Of a stretch of DNA of 64,000 nucleotides, positions 24,289-35,940 are shown in pieces (the first letter of the stretch is position 1; each line of letters starts with the position of its first letter). The stretch covers positions 992,001 through 1,056,000 of the forward strand of contig JAGGNK010013114.1 in the NCBI GenBank assembly GCA_017590115.1. Reading direction: 5' to 3'. The notes under the pieces are model-generated. The model searched no databases, was not told where the DNA came from, and saw only the letters and a program-made list of their open reading frames with translations. The translations under genes and the position numbers were made by a program. The stretch is from Montifringilla adamsi (lineage: Eukaryota; Chordata; Aves; Passeriformes; Passeridae).

Positions 24289-25863
24289 TTGAAATGAACC
24301 AATGCTCTCCTCCCCAGCTGCCACATTTCACACTCTTTAGCTGACTAACCAATACATTCCATCAACAAGGAATGACACATTTTGATTAGACAAATGCAAG
24401 CTTGAGGGCTGAGATGTGAGGACATGGATTCTGACAGAGAACAAACCATACAAATGTATTCAGTTCTCACTTTTACAAGAAATGGCAAAGTTCTAGAAAA
24501 TACACTTCCAGATTGCCAGTTCTTAAACAGCAGTTACTTAAACAAGGTAAATAATCTAGTAACATAGTAAAAAAATTTAATTCCACAAGAGATCTTGAAC
24601 TGTAAGAGAAAACAAACCAATCAAACAACCTAAAAAGACTCCTTACAGCTCTCTGAAAAGGATCCACATATTTTCAATGTGTCCTCTGATAATAAATTCT
24701 TGTGAGGACGCATCATTGTTTCCCCTCTTAATATTTAGGATGAACAGAAAAGAGCCATCCCTATGAAGGTTTTGCAGATAGGAAGGAATGGTTTAAAGTA
24801 AAATTTGGAAAATAAATCTATTAAGCAGAAAATAAAGTTCTAACATTTTCACAAAAGAAAAAAATATGGATCAGTTAGTCTGAATTTGATCAGCATTGAT
24901 CTGCTGTCAATGATTACATGATATTGCTGCATTTCTTTACACCTTTTTAATGCCCTATGTATTTTTGAAGGGTTTTTTATTCTGCTTTCGTTTTTTTTTA
25001 AGACTAAGGTGCTATGATGAAGTTAAGCATAGCATTTTTTAATATACTTAAGGAATAAAATAAACACAATCTTATTTGAGGGCAGTATCTGTCTGAGTCG
25101 TGTGATGTCAAAGAAACCACATTACACTACTTCATCCAACCAAGAAAGACTTGACTGACAGAAGACAGTAATGCCAGCAAGATCACATAATATGTCTAAA
25201 CCAGACCAAAGTAAACCTTTGGTCATTGTTTCCTCAAATGCCTTTTTAGTTTTAAATTCTTGCCATTGTTCAGGCATTCCTTCTTCCTTTCAGCAAAGAA
25301 GTTGGCAGAAGCCAGCTTTTGTCTCTTGTGACAGCAGAACCAAGGCTTCGACTCAGTTATAGGATAAGAGTCAGACCAGAGAAAATGAAGATACGCATAT
25401 TCCTTCTTAAACAATTCTGAAATGTGGGTCAATAAAGTGGGTGATAAGTGATCTTCATCATTTGACTCTGAACAATTCAACTCTTTCCGATCCTTTCCTC
25501 CCCTGCCCCCAGACTGAACATGTTAAAATATATGACTGTATTTGTCATACAAATTCATAAAGTAGTTGGTGTTACACAAAAAAACTCACTTTGCCATTTT
25601 TCAAATGTCAAGTCATCTATCATGCCACAAAGTATGGTTCTAATTCTAAGTAGTTTTATAAACCTAATAATTATATCACCTGAAACTTTTGTCCAAAATT
25701 AGATTCAGATTTTTATCCACATTACCACTCCTTGTTAACTCAGCCACGTATCCTCCTGTTTTCCAACTACTATTTTAACTGTATAGCACAAAGTTGGGTT
25801 TCATTTTAGTTTATGTATTTGGCAAAGAAATTCCACAGTTTCTAAAAACAGAATTTTCATTAC

Positions 25864-25941
25864 CTGGAAGGGACTGTGGGGAGATTTCTTGAACTTCTGG
25901 TGTTTTGGATTCAGCAGGCCATACTCCAGTTTCATTCTTAG
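25864..25941 (-). CDS. ABI3BP: ABI3BP exon E9 (PAESKTPEV segment)
   Basis: This 78-nt exon has a TTCTTTTAG acceptor and a GTAATG donor, phase 1-1. It encodes AKNETGVWPAESKTPEVQEI followed by SPQSLPG. The mammalian protein has AKNETLALPAESKTPEVEKI, so this anchors the start of the spacer. NET is an N-glycosylation sequon. After it, similarity to the mammalian protein becomes hard to follow by eye. Confidence 0.92.
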
Positions 25942-26262
25942 CTAAAAGAACAGATATTAGAGAGTAATTACAAAGATATATCTGCTCTCTTTTACCACAG
26001 ATTTATTTCTGTCCCACATTAGTTTGACTAAGTAAGCCAACATGGATAAATGCAGACAGCTGAGTACCTTTAGGACCCAATGAACTTCCACTGCACAATC
26101 ACTCCAATCTATGTTAAACTCATGTGTTTTTGGTTTTATTTTGTTCATTAAAAGATACTTTAAAATAAAATGTACAGCAAGGATTTAATGACTTATGAAT
26201 CATTATTTTCACAGTGCAAAATAGTTTTCAGCATTTCTCATTTGTTTAGCATTTCTGCTTAC

Positions 26263-26340
26263 CTATTTTTTTCCTGGATGCTTGAGGTATGTCATCTATT
26301 GTCAGGAGAGGAGGAAGTTTCTGCTGACTTTCATTGAGGC
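26263..26340 (-). CDS. ABI3BP: ABI3BP exon E8 (GLNESQ segment)
   Basis: This 78-nt exon has a TTGTTCCAG acceptor and a GTAAGC donor, phase 1-1. It encodes GLNESQQKLPPLLTIDDIPQ followed by ASRKKIG. GLNE plus KLP matches the mammalian GLNETTVKLP segment, and NES is an N-glycosylation sequon. Confidence 0.88.
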
Positions 26341-27388
26341 CTGGAACAATAAGGTGCACTACAGAGAAAGATGTATGCCATTAATTCCAGAAGTCATGAA
26401 AGCACACAGTCTGCTCTCTGAGATACGTCAGTAACTACTACTGAACAACTGCGAGTTCAGTCTGAATATCTGGAAAATGAATTTGTTCTATCCTGCAATT
26501 ATCTCTCCAATTTGGTGCTATTTCCCTTTTATACCATTCCTTCTATCACCACCATCTCATGATTTATCAGAGTTGGAAACCATTTGACACTGGAGCACAC
26601 AACTCTGGAATACTGCACCATCACAGATACTGGGACAGATTCTGCCTGGTGAGCCAAGACTAACCAGACTGGGTTAGTATGTGTGTGCTTGACTCACACC
26701 AATACTCTGAAACTAACACAAAGAAAACTTCAGCCAAAGTTACGCAGTCACAGAAAATATATAAAGGAATAAATAACTAATCCAGGAATAAATTGGTCAC
26801 AAGGTACACTGGTGCAGTGAGCCGTTCATGGAAATTTCAGGCAGACCAGTAGTTCACCACACTGTATGACAGACTTTCCCCTGTTTCAGTGTTCTAAGCC
26901 AATATTGCATATTCTTATAGGTGAAACAAGAACATAAAGCATGAAACTGAATGGCTTGGAGGGAAACAGTAATGTCCGAGATCTAACATCAAATTCTAAT
27001 TGCAAGATTTCTGTAGTTTAATATATCAGGTTTGTGTCTGTAGATGTGATGTTACTGCGCTACCTTAAAAGCCCAGTAAGAACAAACCCTCATCTCAACA
27101 AGATCTTTGCCACAGAACTTCAATTGAAGTATCAAAGAACTCCTTAAACAGTGACAGTGTCTTCTTCTAAATACAATGACAATGAAATGATTCTACTTCA
27201 CTTAAGCAACAACATTCTTGAACCATCTGTACCACCATAAAATGTAGCAAATATTGTCTGCACCAGCTGCAAAATAACCCTTTGATATGCAAGGAAAAAC
27301 AATTAAGATCAGGAAAATTAAAAGCATTTGCACAATTCTAAGTTTCAACCAGAGGTTAAGAGAAATAATAAAAATATCTTCTAGTCAC

Positions 27389-27451
27389 CTAATATTGCTC
27401 CTGGGAGAGAAGAACTATCTGGTGCTTTTGACTGTGTCCGATTTTGAATAA
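27389..27451 (-). CDS. ABI3BP: ABI3BP exon E7 (IQNRT segment)
   Basis: This 63-nt exon has a CTCCACAG acceptor and a GTGACT donor (weaker than its neighbours), phase 1-1. It encodes IQNRTQSKAPDSSSLPGAIL. The mammalian counterpart also has IQN-x-T followed by a Ser/Pro stretch and G..IL. NRT is an N-glycosylation sequon. It sits 380 nt downstream of E6 in transcript direction. Confidence 0.88.
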   Translation of the reverse strand, partial: LFKIGHSQKHQIVLLSQEQY

Positions 27452-27832
27452 CTGTGGAGACAACACAGGGATATTATAAGCTAATTAAAAAACCAACAAC
27501 AACAACAAAACTGAAATAGGAAAAAAACCACACCCGAAACAAATGTCAGCATTCTAAAAACCTTTTCTCAATATTTGCAGACAAAGATGCCACCTTAATC
27601 CTTTCTGTATTTACATTCAGTTTAAGAGACTGCAAACTCTGTTTCCTCTACATTGTCTCCTAATTGTGCATCTCTTTCCCCTGGCATATTAATTGTGGTG
27701 AAACTGATATTCTGTGTTTATGTTATTATACGGCTACCTGCAGGACATCATCCCATTGCCCTGACACTCATTTTAGTCTCAAGTTATCCTTGCAGAGTAT
27801 AAGAATACATTTTAAAAAATGCACAAACTTAC

Positions 27833-27884
27833 TTTGTTTGATTATTGTGACAGGGACCAATTTCTTATTATCACTCAGTATAAT
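27833..27884 (-). CDS. ABI3BP: ABI3BP exon E6 (KLVPVTIIKQ segment, phase 0-1)
   Basis: This 52-nt exon has a CTTTTTTCAG acceptor and a GTAAGT donor. Only the phase-0 reading is open: IILSDNKKLVPVTIIKQ. Mammalian ABI3BP has KLIPITIIKQ in this place, followed as here by an IQN glycosylation sequon. The exon is short but supported by the frame, both splice sites and the family match. Confidence 0.9.
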
Positions 27885-30800
27885 CTGAAAAAAGAGAAAA
27901 AATGGATAAAAGTAGTGCCTTGGGAGAACTGCCATAATAGTAATTGAACTGAGTAATAAAAATAGAGGGTTCTAATCCAATACCACGCCTGTCCCAAGTT
28001 AACACTGGATATGGCTCTGGCCCTGGTCCCTGATGGTTGTGCTATTGCTTCACTTCCCACAGGCTAATGTTGTAATATCGCATTTTGATCTCCTTCTATC
28101 AGCTTGAGATGTTTTGCTCAATAAAACCACAGTATTTGACAGCTTAGGAAACCCCAATTCTTTTTTCTCTTAAGGATCTCTGGAGCACTCACTGGGGAGT
28201 AGTCCAGAATGCTGAAGAAAAGCTGAAATTTAACTACAGCAAAACATGTGAAACATATGCAATTACAATTTGGCCACAGGACACAAATGTATTCTCAGGA
28301 ACATTATATTTAGAACATAGACTATTCCAGAACCAGGTGCACATTTGTAAACCATCAGCACTCTTGGGTGCATAGCCTGATTAAAGTAGATTAGCTCAGA
28401 AAAATTGTATTTGGTGGAATTGTTTCCAAAGCACAAGCAGCCGGCCACCCACTTGATTCTTACATTTTTATGCTAAATACTTGGACTCTTATGCTGTTCA
28501 TATCTCTTTGACCCAGATTACATCTTGCCTAAATGTGAATATCAAATTATACTAATACCATAAAAAAAGGAGAAATACATGAATGGACCCCACAGTTATT
28601 TAAAAAAACAGTTGATAGCAAAGATAAGAATTATGAACAAATTCTGAAAGCTTAAGAATACACTCAAGTTATGAGAGAAGGTAGACTGTAATGTTAATGA
28701 CATAAAAATGGTACATACATTAAAAGGGGATTGTTTTAGTTATATTTGAGTTACAAGAACGAAAATAACTCCGACAATCACCTTCCATGCTAAATACATT
28801 CTGTGAAATCAGAATCAGATAATGTTAATTATGCACTTTATGACATCTGGCCTAGTTCATGTGAAAGAACACTTACTTGCATGAGAAGTCACATTTGATG
28901 ACAAAGTGCTAATCATTTACCTAAGGATAGCTATTTTTGTTCTATTCTAAATACATCTGAGAAGTTTTAAAAACAATGTTTGGGTAGACATTAAACACAT
29001 ACCAAAGCTGAAGAAGCTGGAAGAAGGCCAGTCTCCACAAGTGAGATGGACCTTTCCTTGGGGAAATGGATGAAGGCAACTTTATGATTACTGTCTGCTA
29101 CCTAGTAACAGTTTTGCATTGGTGTGAACATGGCTCAATCACTGTCATTATATGAAGATAGACATAATCTTCCTTCTTTATTTTTCCTTTTTTACATTTC
29201 CATTTTGTTTTCTAGTGAAAAAACTGTGTTACAGATGATCTGCTTTTGAAGTAGCCCTCCTATACATGTGACTGACAAATGGGATGGAATGCATATGTTA
29301 GAAAAAGGTGTTCATTTTATTATATTTCTTCTCAGCAGCCTTACAATCAAATAAGCAGCTCTGAAGTTGCAGTGAGTGCTTGTGTAACCTCTACTGTAGG
29401 ACTTCTAATCATAATTACTATCAGCCTTTTTTACTAGTAAACAGTTCTTATATTGACAAGAGCATTCTTTCTTTGTTGACTAATAATGGATGTCTATAAT
29501 GATAGCAATATAAAACCTCAAAATACATTTAAGTATATTAAAAATGTAGTTTTTATCTCAGGAATGAATAATTGACATGAAATCCACATTCTCCAGCTGC
29601 TATAATTAGACTGCTCATCTGCACAAATCTGTAACTGTTGCACTTGAAATCTACCCATGCTGTCAAAGCTTTCTTCTCAGTTTCCACAAAGTGGCTAATT
29701 TAGATATTCCTAGTAATATTTACTACTTATACAAACTATTTTGGAAATGTCAGCCCATCATCTGTAGGAATGGCACTATCAACCATATTTTTCAGATAGG
29801 GAATATAAAGCATATAGGTATTAGGAACACCAGTTATTTAAACAACTGCTGCCATCATGAAAGAAGATAGCAAATAATATATTCCTTATTTTCAGAGGAA
29901 AATGAGAGATCTAAATTATACCATCGGTCAGGCATCTCACTTCTTACCATATACATACAGCATATTCTTACAGAACTGCAAATCTCAAACATTCTGTGAA
30001 AGAGCACATGGTAACATTACCTTAAGGACTTGTTCTTTCTTTCTGTGTTGTATTCTGATACCGCAAAAAGCCAAAACTAACTGGCATGCACATAAGAGAC
30101 TCCTCAAGGAGGGCCATGGTCAGTCTGGACTGAATAAGGTTTGGAAGAGCAGGAATGTTTCCTTCTAGAGTTTAACAAATGGTAGAAGCTAAGAGTCCTT
30201 TTTGGCTGGAAAATTGGGGAGGACCCCACCTTCCAGGCTGACATTATGAAACTAGAGAAACTTAACAAGAAAGAAGAGGAAATAAATTTCTACTGCATTT
30301 TTTTCTGCCCTACCACTACCCATTGTTTATGAAGGGAAGAAGAATGACCATGTCTAGAAAACCCCTTTTCTTCCAACCTCTCCTTAGTTGCTGCTAGCTC
30401 AGCCCTGGGAGCTTAGACAAACTTAAAGGATGAAACTGCCAAAAGAAACACAAGATTATATGTGACTGATGTTGAAAGGGCAGAATGACTAGATGGGTTG
30501 GTAACGTTTTTAATAAACAGCCTCTAAAAATGTCCTTACAGAGAAGAGTTAGGACCATGTTGATATGAGTCAGTTGTGTCTGTGGAACAAAATAAAGCAC
30601 AAACAAACTTGGCCTAAATAACACTCATTCTGGCTTTGCATCAATGATCTGATCGCACCACTGAAACATACCCCACCTAGTGCTGTGGAAACTGAAGGAA
30701 CAATGCAAACTATCTGCTTTTTGGCTTTTTGCACTAATAAAGCAAGAATGATAAGAGAACTTTTAGAATAGTCTATAGTATGTTTTCATGATATTTCTGT

Positions 30801-32752
30801 GGAGGGTGATAAAGCAGTCCTGTTCTGGAGCTGAGCCCTGTGAAGATCACAAAAAAGACTAGAGGTTGGCTCTAGTCCTTCTTTCATACTTGAGCCGTGC
30901 AAATATTTGGAGAACTGTTTTAGCTCATTTTCTCAGGACTTCTCCTGCGTAAATAGAATCCCTACTTGCACAGAAGCAGCACAACAGTCAGAGTTCTGGC
31001 ACACAGGGTTTGCTAAGAGGAGCAAAGGAACTCAGCTTGCACTCCATAGTCCAGAACGAATTCCCTGATCTTGGGCTGTGCAACTTCAAAGACACTCGTG
31101 GGACCAAGGGGAAGAACAGTAAAGCTGACTTCATCAACATAATGAAATGAGCACCCTCCTGAATCTCTAACCAACTGGATTTACACTAGTCACAAATAAA
31201 ACCTTTTCTCGTGAACTCAAGACATATTTCCAATAATGTAAGCATTCCACGGATCTAACTCTGTATGTAATGCAATTATTGAAGTATTACTGCCCTAAAT
31301 GAATGGACACGGCCTCAAGTTGCACTGGGGAGGTTTAGATCAGATATTAGGAAAATTCATTTTCACAGAAAGGGGTGTCAGGCATTGGAAACGACTGCCC
31401 AGGAATCATCATGCCTGGAAGAGTTAAAAAATACAGGGATACAGCACTTGAGGACATGATTTAATGATAAACGTGGTGGTGGTGCTGGGTTAGCAGTTGG
31501 ACTTGAGAAACTTGAAGATCTTTTCTAACCTCATTGGTTCTATGATTCTGTGCATACCTAATTATTCCTAGAATAAAATTTATTTAATGAATTTTTATTT
31601 GATTCCTGAAGGAATTCCAGGTCTGATAATTACAGACCATTTATAATATTCTGAAATATGAAAAACAAACAATGAGAAAACATGCATTACCATTTTCTAC
31701 CATGAAAACATTTGGAAAATCTCAGACAGTAGAAAATTGTGAAGAATGGGCTATTCTTCTGTAATAATTAACACTCATGAGTTAACCCTCTAAAATCTCT
31801 AAAGTAAGAGGGATTTCTATAACTTTTCTTGGGAAGTTATCCCATAGTCTGCCTCAGGGATAGTAACCTAAAAAGAAGCAGAACAAAAAAAAAAAAATCC
31901 TCCAGAGGATTAGATGCTGAAAATTGCACTTAGATGAAAAAACAAGGAAAAGGAAATATAAATGAACCAATTTAATCTCATAGTAGAACTGGTAATGCTC
32001 AGAATCTATAACTTAAATGTCTATTTTTCACTAGCTCGTTTGATTTAAAGAGCCTTCATTTATGCTTCAGGTCTTGGAAGAAAAAAAATATCTGGGTACA
32101 TGAATCCATAAACAAATTAAATCCATCCATCCATGCTTGTTTGAGAATGTTTATGGAAAATGCCAAGTGAGGGGGAAAAAATCTTTATTTATAAAAATCA
32201 ATTTTTTTAAATGAAAGGGTAAAAATTCTACCATGCCACATAAAAGGATTTAATGGACAGCCTAGCAAACCTAATTAAATTGCCCTTTCCAGCTTCCTCT
32301 GGCTCTGCAAACACTTGCCTCACATATGGGAACTATCAGTGAATTCAGTGGGATGACTAATTTAGAAGACCTGAGTATATACAAAATTACTCTATAAAAT
32401 CACATTACCAAGTTACCCCAAAGTTAACTGACCACAACAAATATCACAGTTTAACAAACCTGACTACTACAAAGGAATAATCAACTTCTAGGTTTTGAAG
32501 CTACAAGTGGAAACCACCAGATTTTTCTTGGGTAGGTTGGAATAAGTGTATGTAATCATCTCAGTTACAGTTCTTAATTATTTTGTCCATCAACACATTT
32601 AAATATTTTCCATACAGTGCATTTAACAGATTGTTTTCTATATTGGCAGTTAGTGGCCTTGATAATTTCTTTCTCACTGAACACTAACAGAGAATAAAAA
32701 ATTTGATCATATGAAACATGAATCAGGTAAAAAAAGAGACTGTTTTGCATAC
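27885..32752 (-). other. Intron between E5 and E6
   Basis: A 4.9-kb intron. The only element I recognise is the CR1 fragment at 31304-31551. The rest is AT-rich unique sequence. Confidence 0.6.
31304..31551 (+). mobile_element. CR1 LINE 3' fragment, sense
   Basis: Typical CR1 3' blocks occur in order: GGCCTCAAGTTGCACTGGGG, AGATATTAGGAAAATTCATT, GGCATTGGAAACGACTGCCC, TTGGACTTGAGAAACTTG, and the terminal GGTTCTATGATTCTGTG. It is 5'-truncated, as is usual, and lies in the intron between E5 and E6, opposite to the gene's direction. Confidence 0.92.
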
Positions 32753-32814
32753 CTGTGTTTGGGAATTGGGTACCAACTTATACATATTCTGGAGTTGTCC
32801 ATTTACTTTTTTAC
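32753..32814 (-). CDS. ABI3BP: ABI3BP exon E5 (post-FN3 linker, phase 1-0)
   Basis: This 62-nt exon has an AAAACAG acceptor and a GTATGC donor. Joined to E4 it reads KTILSSKKVNGQ, followed by LQNMYKLVPNSQTQ. Mammalian ABI3BP has SKKVNGK directly after the FN3 domain. It is the only exon starting in phase 1 and ending in phase 0, so it fits only with E6 (phase 0-1): the two must be kept or skipped together to hold the frame. Confidence 0.9.
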
Positions 32815-35758
32815 CTGTTTTGACAGAAGGAAAAATAAATTCACATAATTAATTTTTTGTTTTGTCCAAAGCAAAGCAAACCAAGTTTATTCACCTTTTA
32901 TTTGTCAGCTCAGAAAGTTAGAAGGCTTAATTAAAAGCCTGTATAAAAAAACATAATGGAAAATTTTTATTGTCCTGTGTCTCCAGAGCCATTAATCCAT
33001 CTTCAAGGCCTTCTCTTCACATTTTGACAGCAAGGAAATTAAATGTATTCTTCTTGTTTTGTTTATGGTTTTGTTTATCTCAGTGTATCAACAAACCCCC
33101 AGATTTAAACTCTGATTTTTTTTTCTCTTAAGTTTTCCTCTTAGTTTCTAAGTATTACAAGTTTCTTGTGATGCAGCTGTTGAGTAAATCAAGAAACAGT
33201 CCTGTTCAGCACCTACTCTATTCTAGCATGCTGCTTCAAACTTTCTCTGTATCTTCCACTTTTACACTTTTCTGCTGCCCTTCCAACAACGGATGTGCAA
33301 ACGAGTCAAGCTACATGTTATCATTTTTTTTCAAATTCCATCCAAAACAGATGAGAAGTAGAAAAAAAAAAATTCAACTCTAAAGAAATATCAATTGAGA
33401 TACATTTAAGTCGGAAACAAGTCTTTCAAAGTACTTGATACTTCTAAATAACAGGACTTACTACTGGCCTAAATTCAAGGGAAAAGTGACAGAAGTTTCT
33501 CAATGACTTCATGAGAAAATCATGGCCAGACGGTCTGAAATAAGCTACTTTAATCTCTTCTGAAAAAAATCAGTTAAATAAATGTTGAACTTTTGCCATG
33601 CCTTTCATGTTTTTTCAAATAATGAATTAAAAGCAGATTCTCCTCCCAACCCCTCCCAATGTGTTTAGTATAAAAAAAAAAATTCAGCCTGTGGGTACAA
33701 CAAATCCAGGAACGTGTAAAAGAACTTCCAGTTTCTAGTAACTGATATATTCTTCAGTGGGAAAAAGAACATTTACAGTGAAGGATGTTTGGTTTAGGTT
33801 GAGATGCTTCTCCTATATGAGGAGAACTTGATACAAACCAAGAAATTACCACAGAAAAGAAGTGCCTGTTTGTGTTGATTGATAATCTTTACAGGCATCT
33901 GGCTGTACATTTATTATAAATATACACCCTCTGTTTGCTGCCATTTTCTGTATCTACCCAGTATACACTAAAAATATGAAAGGCTTGAATTTGAAAGTGC
34001 TGACAATTTTCCCATTACAAGATTCTTTATCAGTAGACCAGAATGTAGACACGCAGGGTAATTACAAACTCCTGGGATTTAGCTGCTGCAGAAGCATCCA
34101 CTGAATACACAAATCTACACTGCAGACAAAAAAAATCTTATGTAAATAGAATACGAACTCTTAGAAGAAATAATCTTTCAACCAAACTCAATGGGTCTCC
34201 ATAAACATACAAGAACAATTTTCCTGACATATTAAAAATTTAAAATGTCTGTAAGAAACAGCAGTTGGAAGTACATTCTATAGAAAGATAAAATTTGGTG
34301 ATGTTTTCATCAGTCTTGAACAAGTAATAAACTATAAACATTTTTGCACTCATCCCTCCCTCTTATTCTAAGCGCTGAAATATCATCACTTGCTCTACAG
34401 ATGACTTTAAGATGTTTGAAATATAGAAAAAACCCAGAAAAAAACCACTTGGTAAGATATCTGTAAGGCTGCAAAACAGAGCTTTTTGTGAATCAGGTAT
34501 AGGAAAAGGCTACGACCATTATCCTCTTTAAGCTATGGCTTAGCAATGGCATTATTCTGCACAGCTCAAACAGCTCTATGGACACTGGGCAGGTACTTCA
34601 AAGTTACAGCTTTGTACTTTATAATTAAGGCCAACAAATCTCTTTCTTAGGCAATATAAAGGTTTTCCCAGTGTTAAAAGCCACCATACTGCTCCCATCC
34701 TTTATCATCAAGTATATTGAGCTCTGTAACTCACCTACAAGTCAAAACTGTAGTACAAATTAAATTTCAGCTGGAAATCTCATATGAATAAGGCTCTCTA
34801 ATGAGAATTCCCATTCTTCATATTTTGAGTCAAGCTGAAAATACTAAGCATAGTTTCCAGCATCTTCTGAGCAACATCATGTTTCAAAATACTTTTATGC
34901 AAATACTTGAGGAAAATAAATCAAATTGGATACTCTATTAAATCCTGTCTTCTTCTCATTACAAGGAGGAAAACTCTACTGATGCTTATTTCCTTTACTG
35001 GTATGAGTGATTCTTTCAGCATTACATGTTTTCACAAGGGTTAATATGACATCACTTTTCCTGCATTGTCTTGGTATTTCAGAGGAGAACCTTAAAATAT
35101 GAATGGCAGCCAGCCAGAGGTGTTATACACTGCTCCATGAAAACAAAAACAAATGCATACATGACACTGCATGCTTCAGACATGATCCATATAATACTTT
35201 AACTGTAAATTATCTTCAAATTCATCTTTTGAGTGGAGTCATAAAGGGCCCATTGAGGCAGGACAGGCCCTGTCTGGCTTGAAGACCTTCAGCTTCAATG
35301 TAAATGCAGGTGTAAAAGAAGATTAATGTTAATAATTTCTATCACTCATGATGGAAAAGAAATTCAATGGATTAGTTGGATGATGGTTGATGGATTAGTT
35401 CATTACTTGATCATCTTATTTTTCATGGCCTAAGGAAAAAGCTTAGAATCCAGTCAGAAGTGTAAATATTCATACTGAACACTTGAATGTGTATCTGTAC
35501 TAAACACCTTTAGAATTCTATCAACCTGCAGCAGATGTTCTGTTTGCAATGTCAACACCTTTCAGAGGACTAGGTGGCAGGTTTTCAAAACCAAAATATT
35601 TCTATTTTCAGCAATTCTTAAGAGAATTTTTAGGGGTATAATGGATGACAGTTAAACAATAAAAACTTGATCAGCAGCTTACTCTAATTAATACCATAAT
35701 AGAGAAAAAATACTGTCAAAATCAGCAGCTATTTGATTAACTATTGTAAAATACTTAC
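32815..35758 (-). other. Intron between E4 and E5
   Basis: A 2.9-kb AT-rich intron in which I recognise no repeat or gene. Confidence 0.6.
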
Positions 35759-35940
35759 TAGAGAGAATTGTCTTATGATTCAAAGTCTTGCTCCAAATAC
35801 TATCCTCTGCATTGTCTTTAACTCCAAATTCATAGGGTGTATTTGGCTTCAGATTGTCAATCACTGTCTCTGTAGCTGGGCATAGCTGGAAAACCCATTT
35901 CTTGTCTTTACCTTTTTCTCTGTAGCGAACTGTATAGAAC
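35759..35940 (-). CDS. ABI3BP: ABI3BP exon E4 (FN3 domain 1, second half)
   Basis: This 182-nt exon has a GAGCAG acceptor and a GTAAGT donor, phase 2 to 1. It completes the FN3 fold with FYTVRYREKGKDKKW, VFQLCPATETVIDNLKPNT and YEFGVKDNAEDSIWSK, and ends NHKTILS. The LKPNT.YEF motif is the standard FN3 E-F loop and F strand, and the whole segment is very close to mammalian ABI3BP. This is the most diagnostic exon in the window. The intron before it is about 9 kb. Confidence 0.96.

Larger units (their letters stand above)
20713..25863 (-). other. Intron between E9 and E10
   Basis: A 5.2-kb intron holding the T tract, the 35-bp tandem duplication, the GGAAA microsatellite and a small imperfect duplication near 23888-23933 (ATCAACAAATA twice). 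Mammalian ABI3BP has spacer exons in this position; I could not find a phase-compatible equivalent here. Confidence 0.55.
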
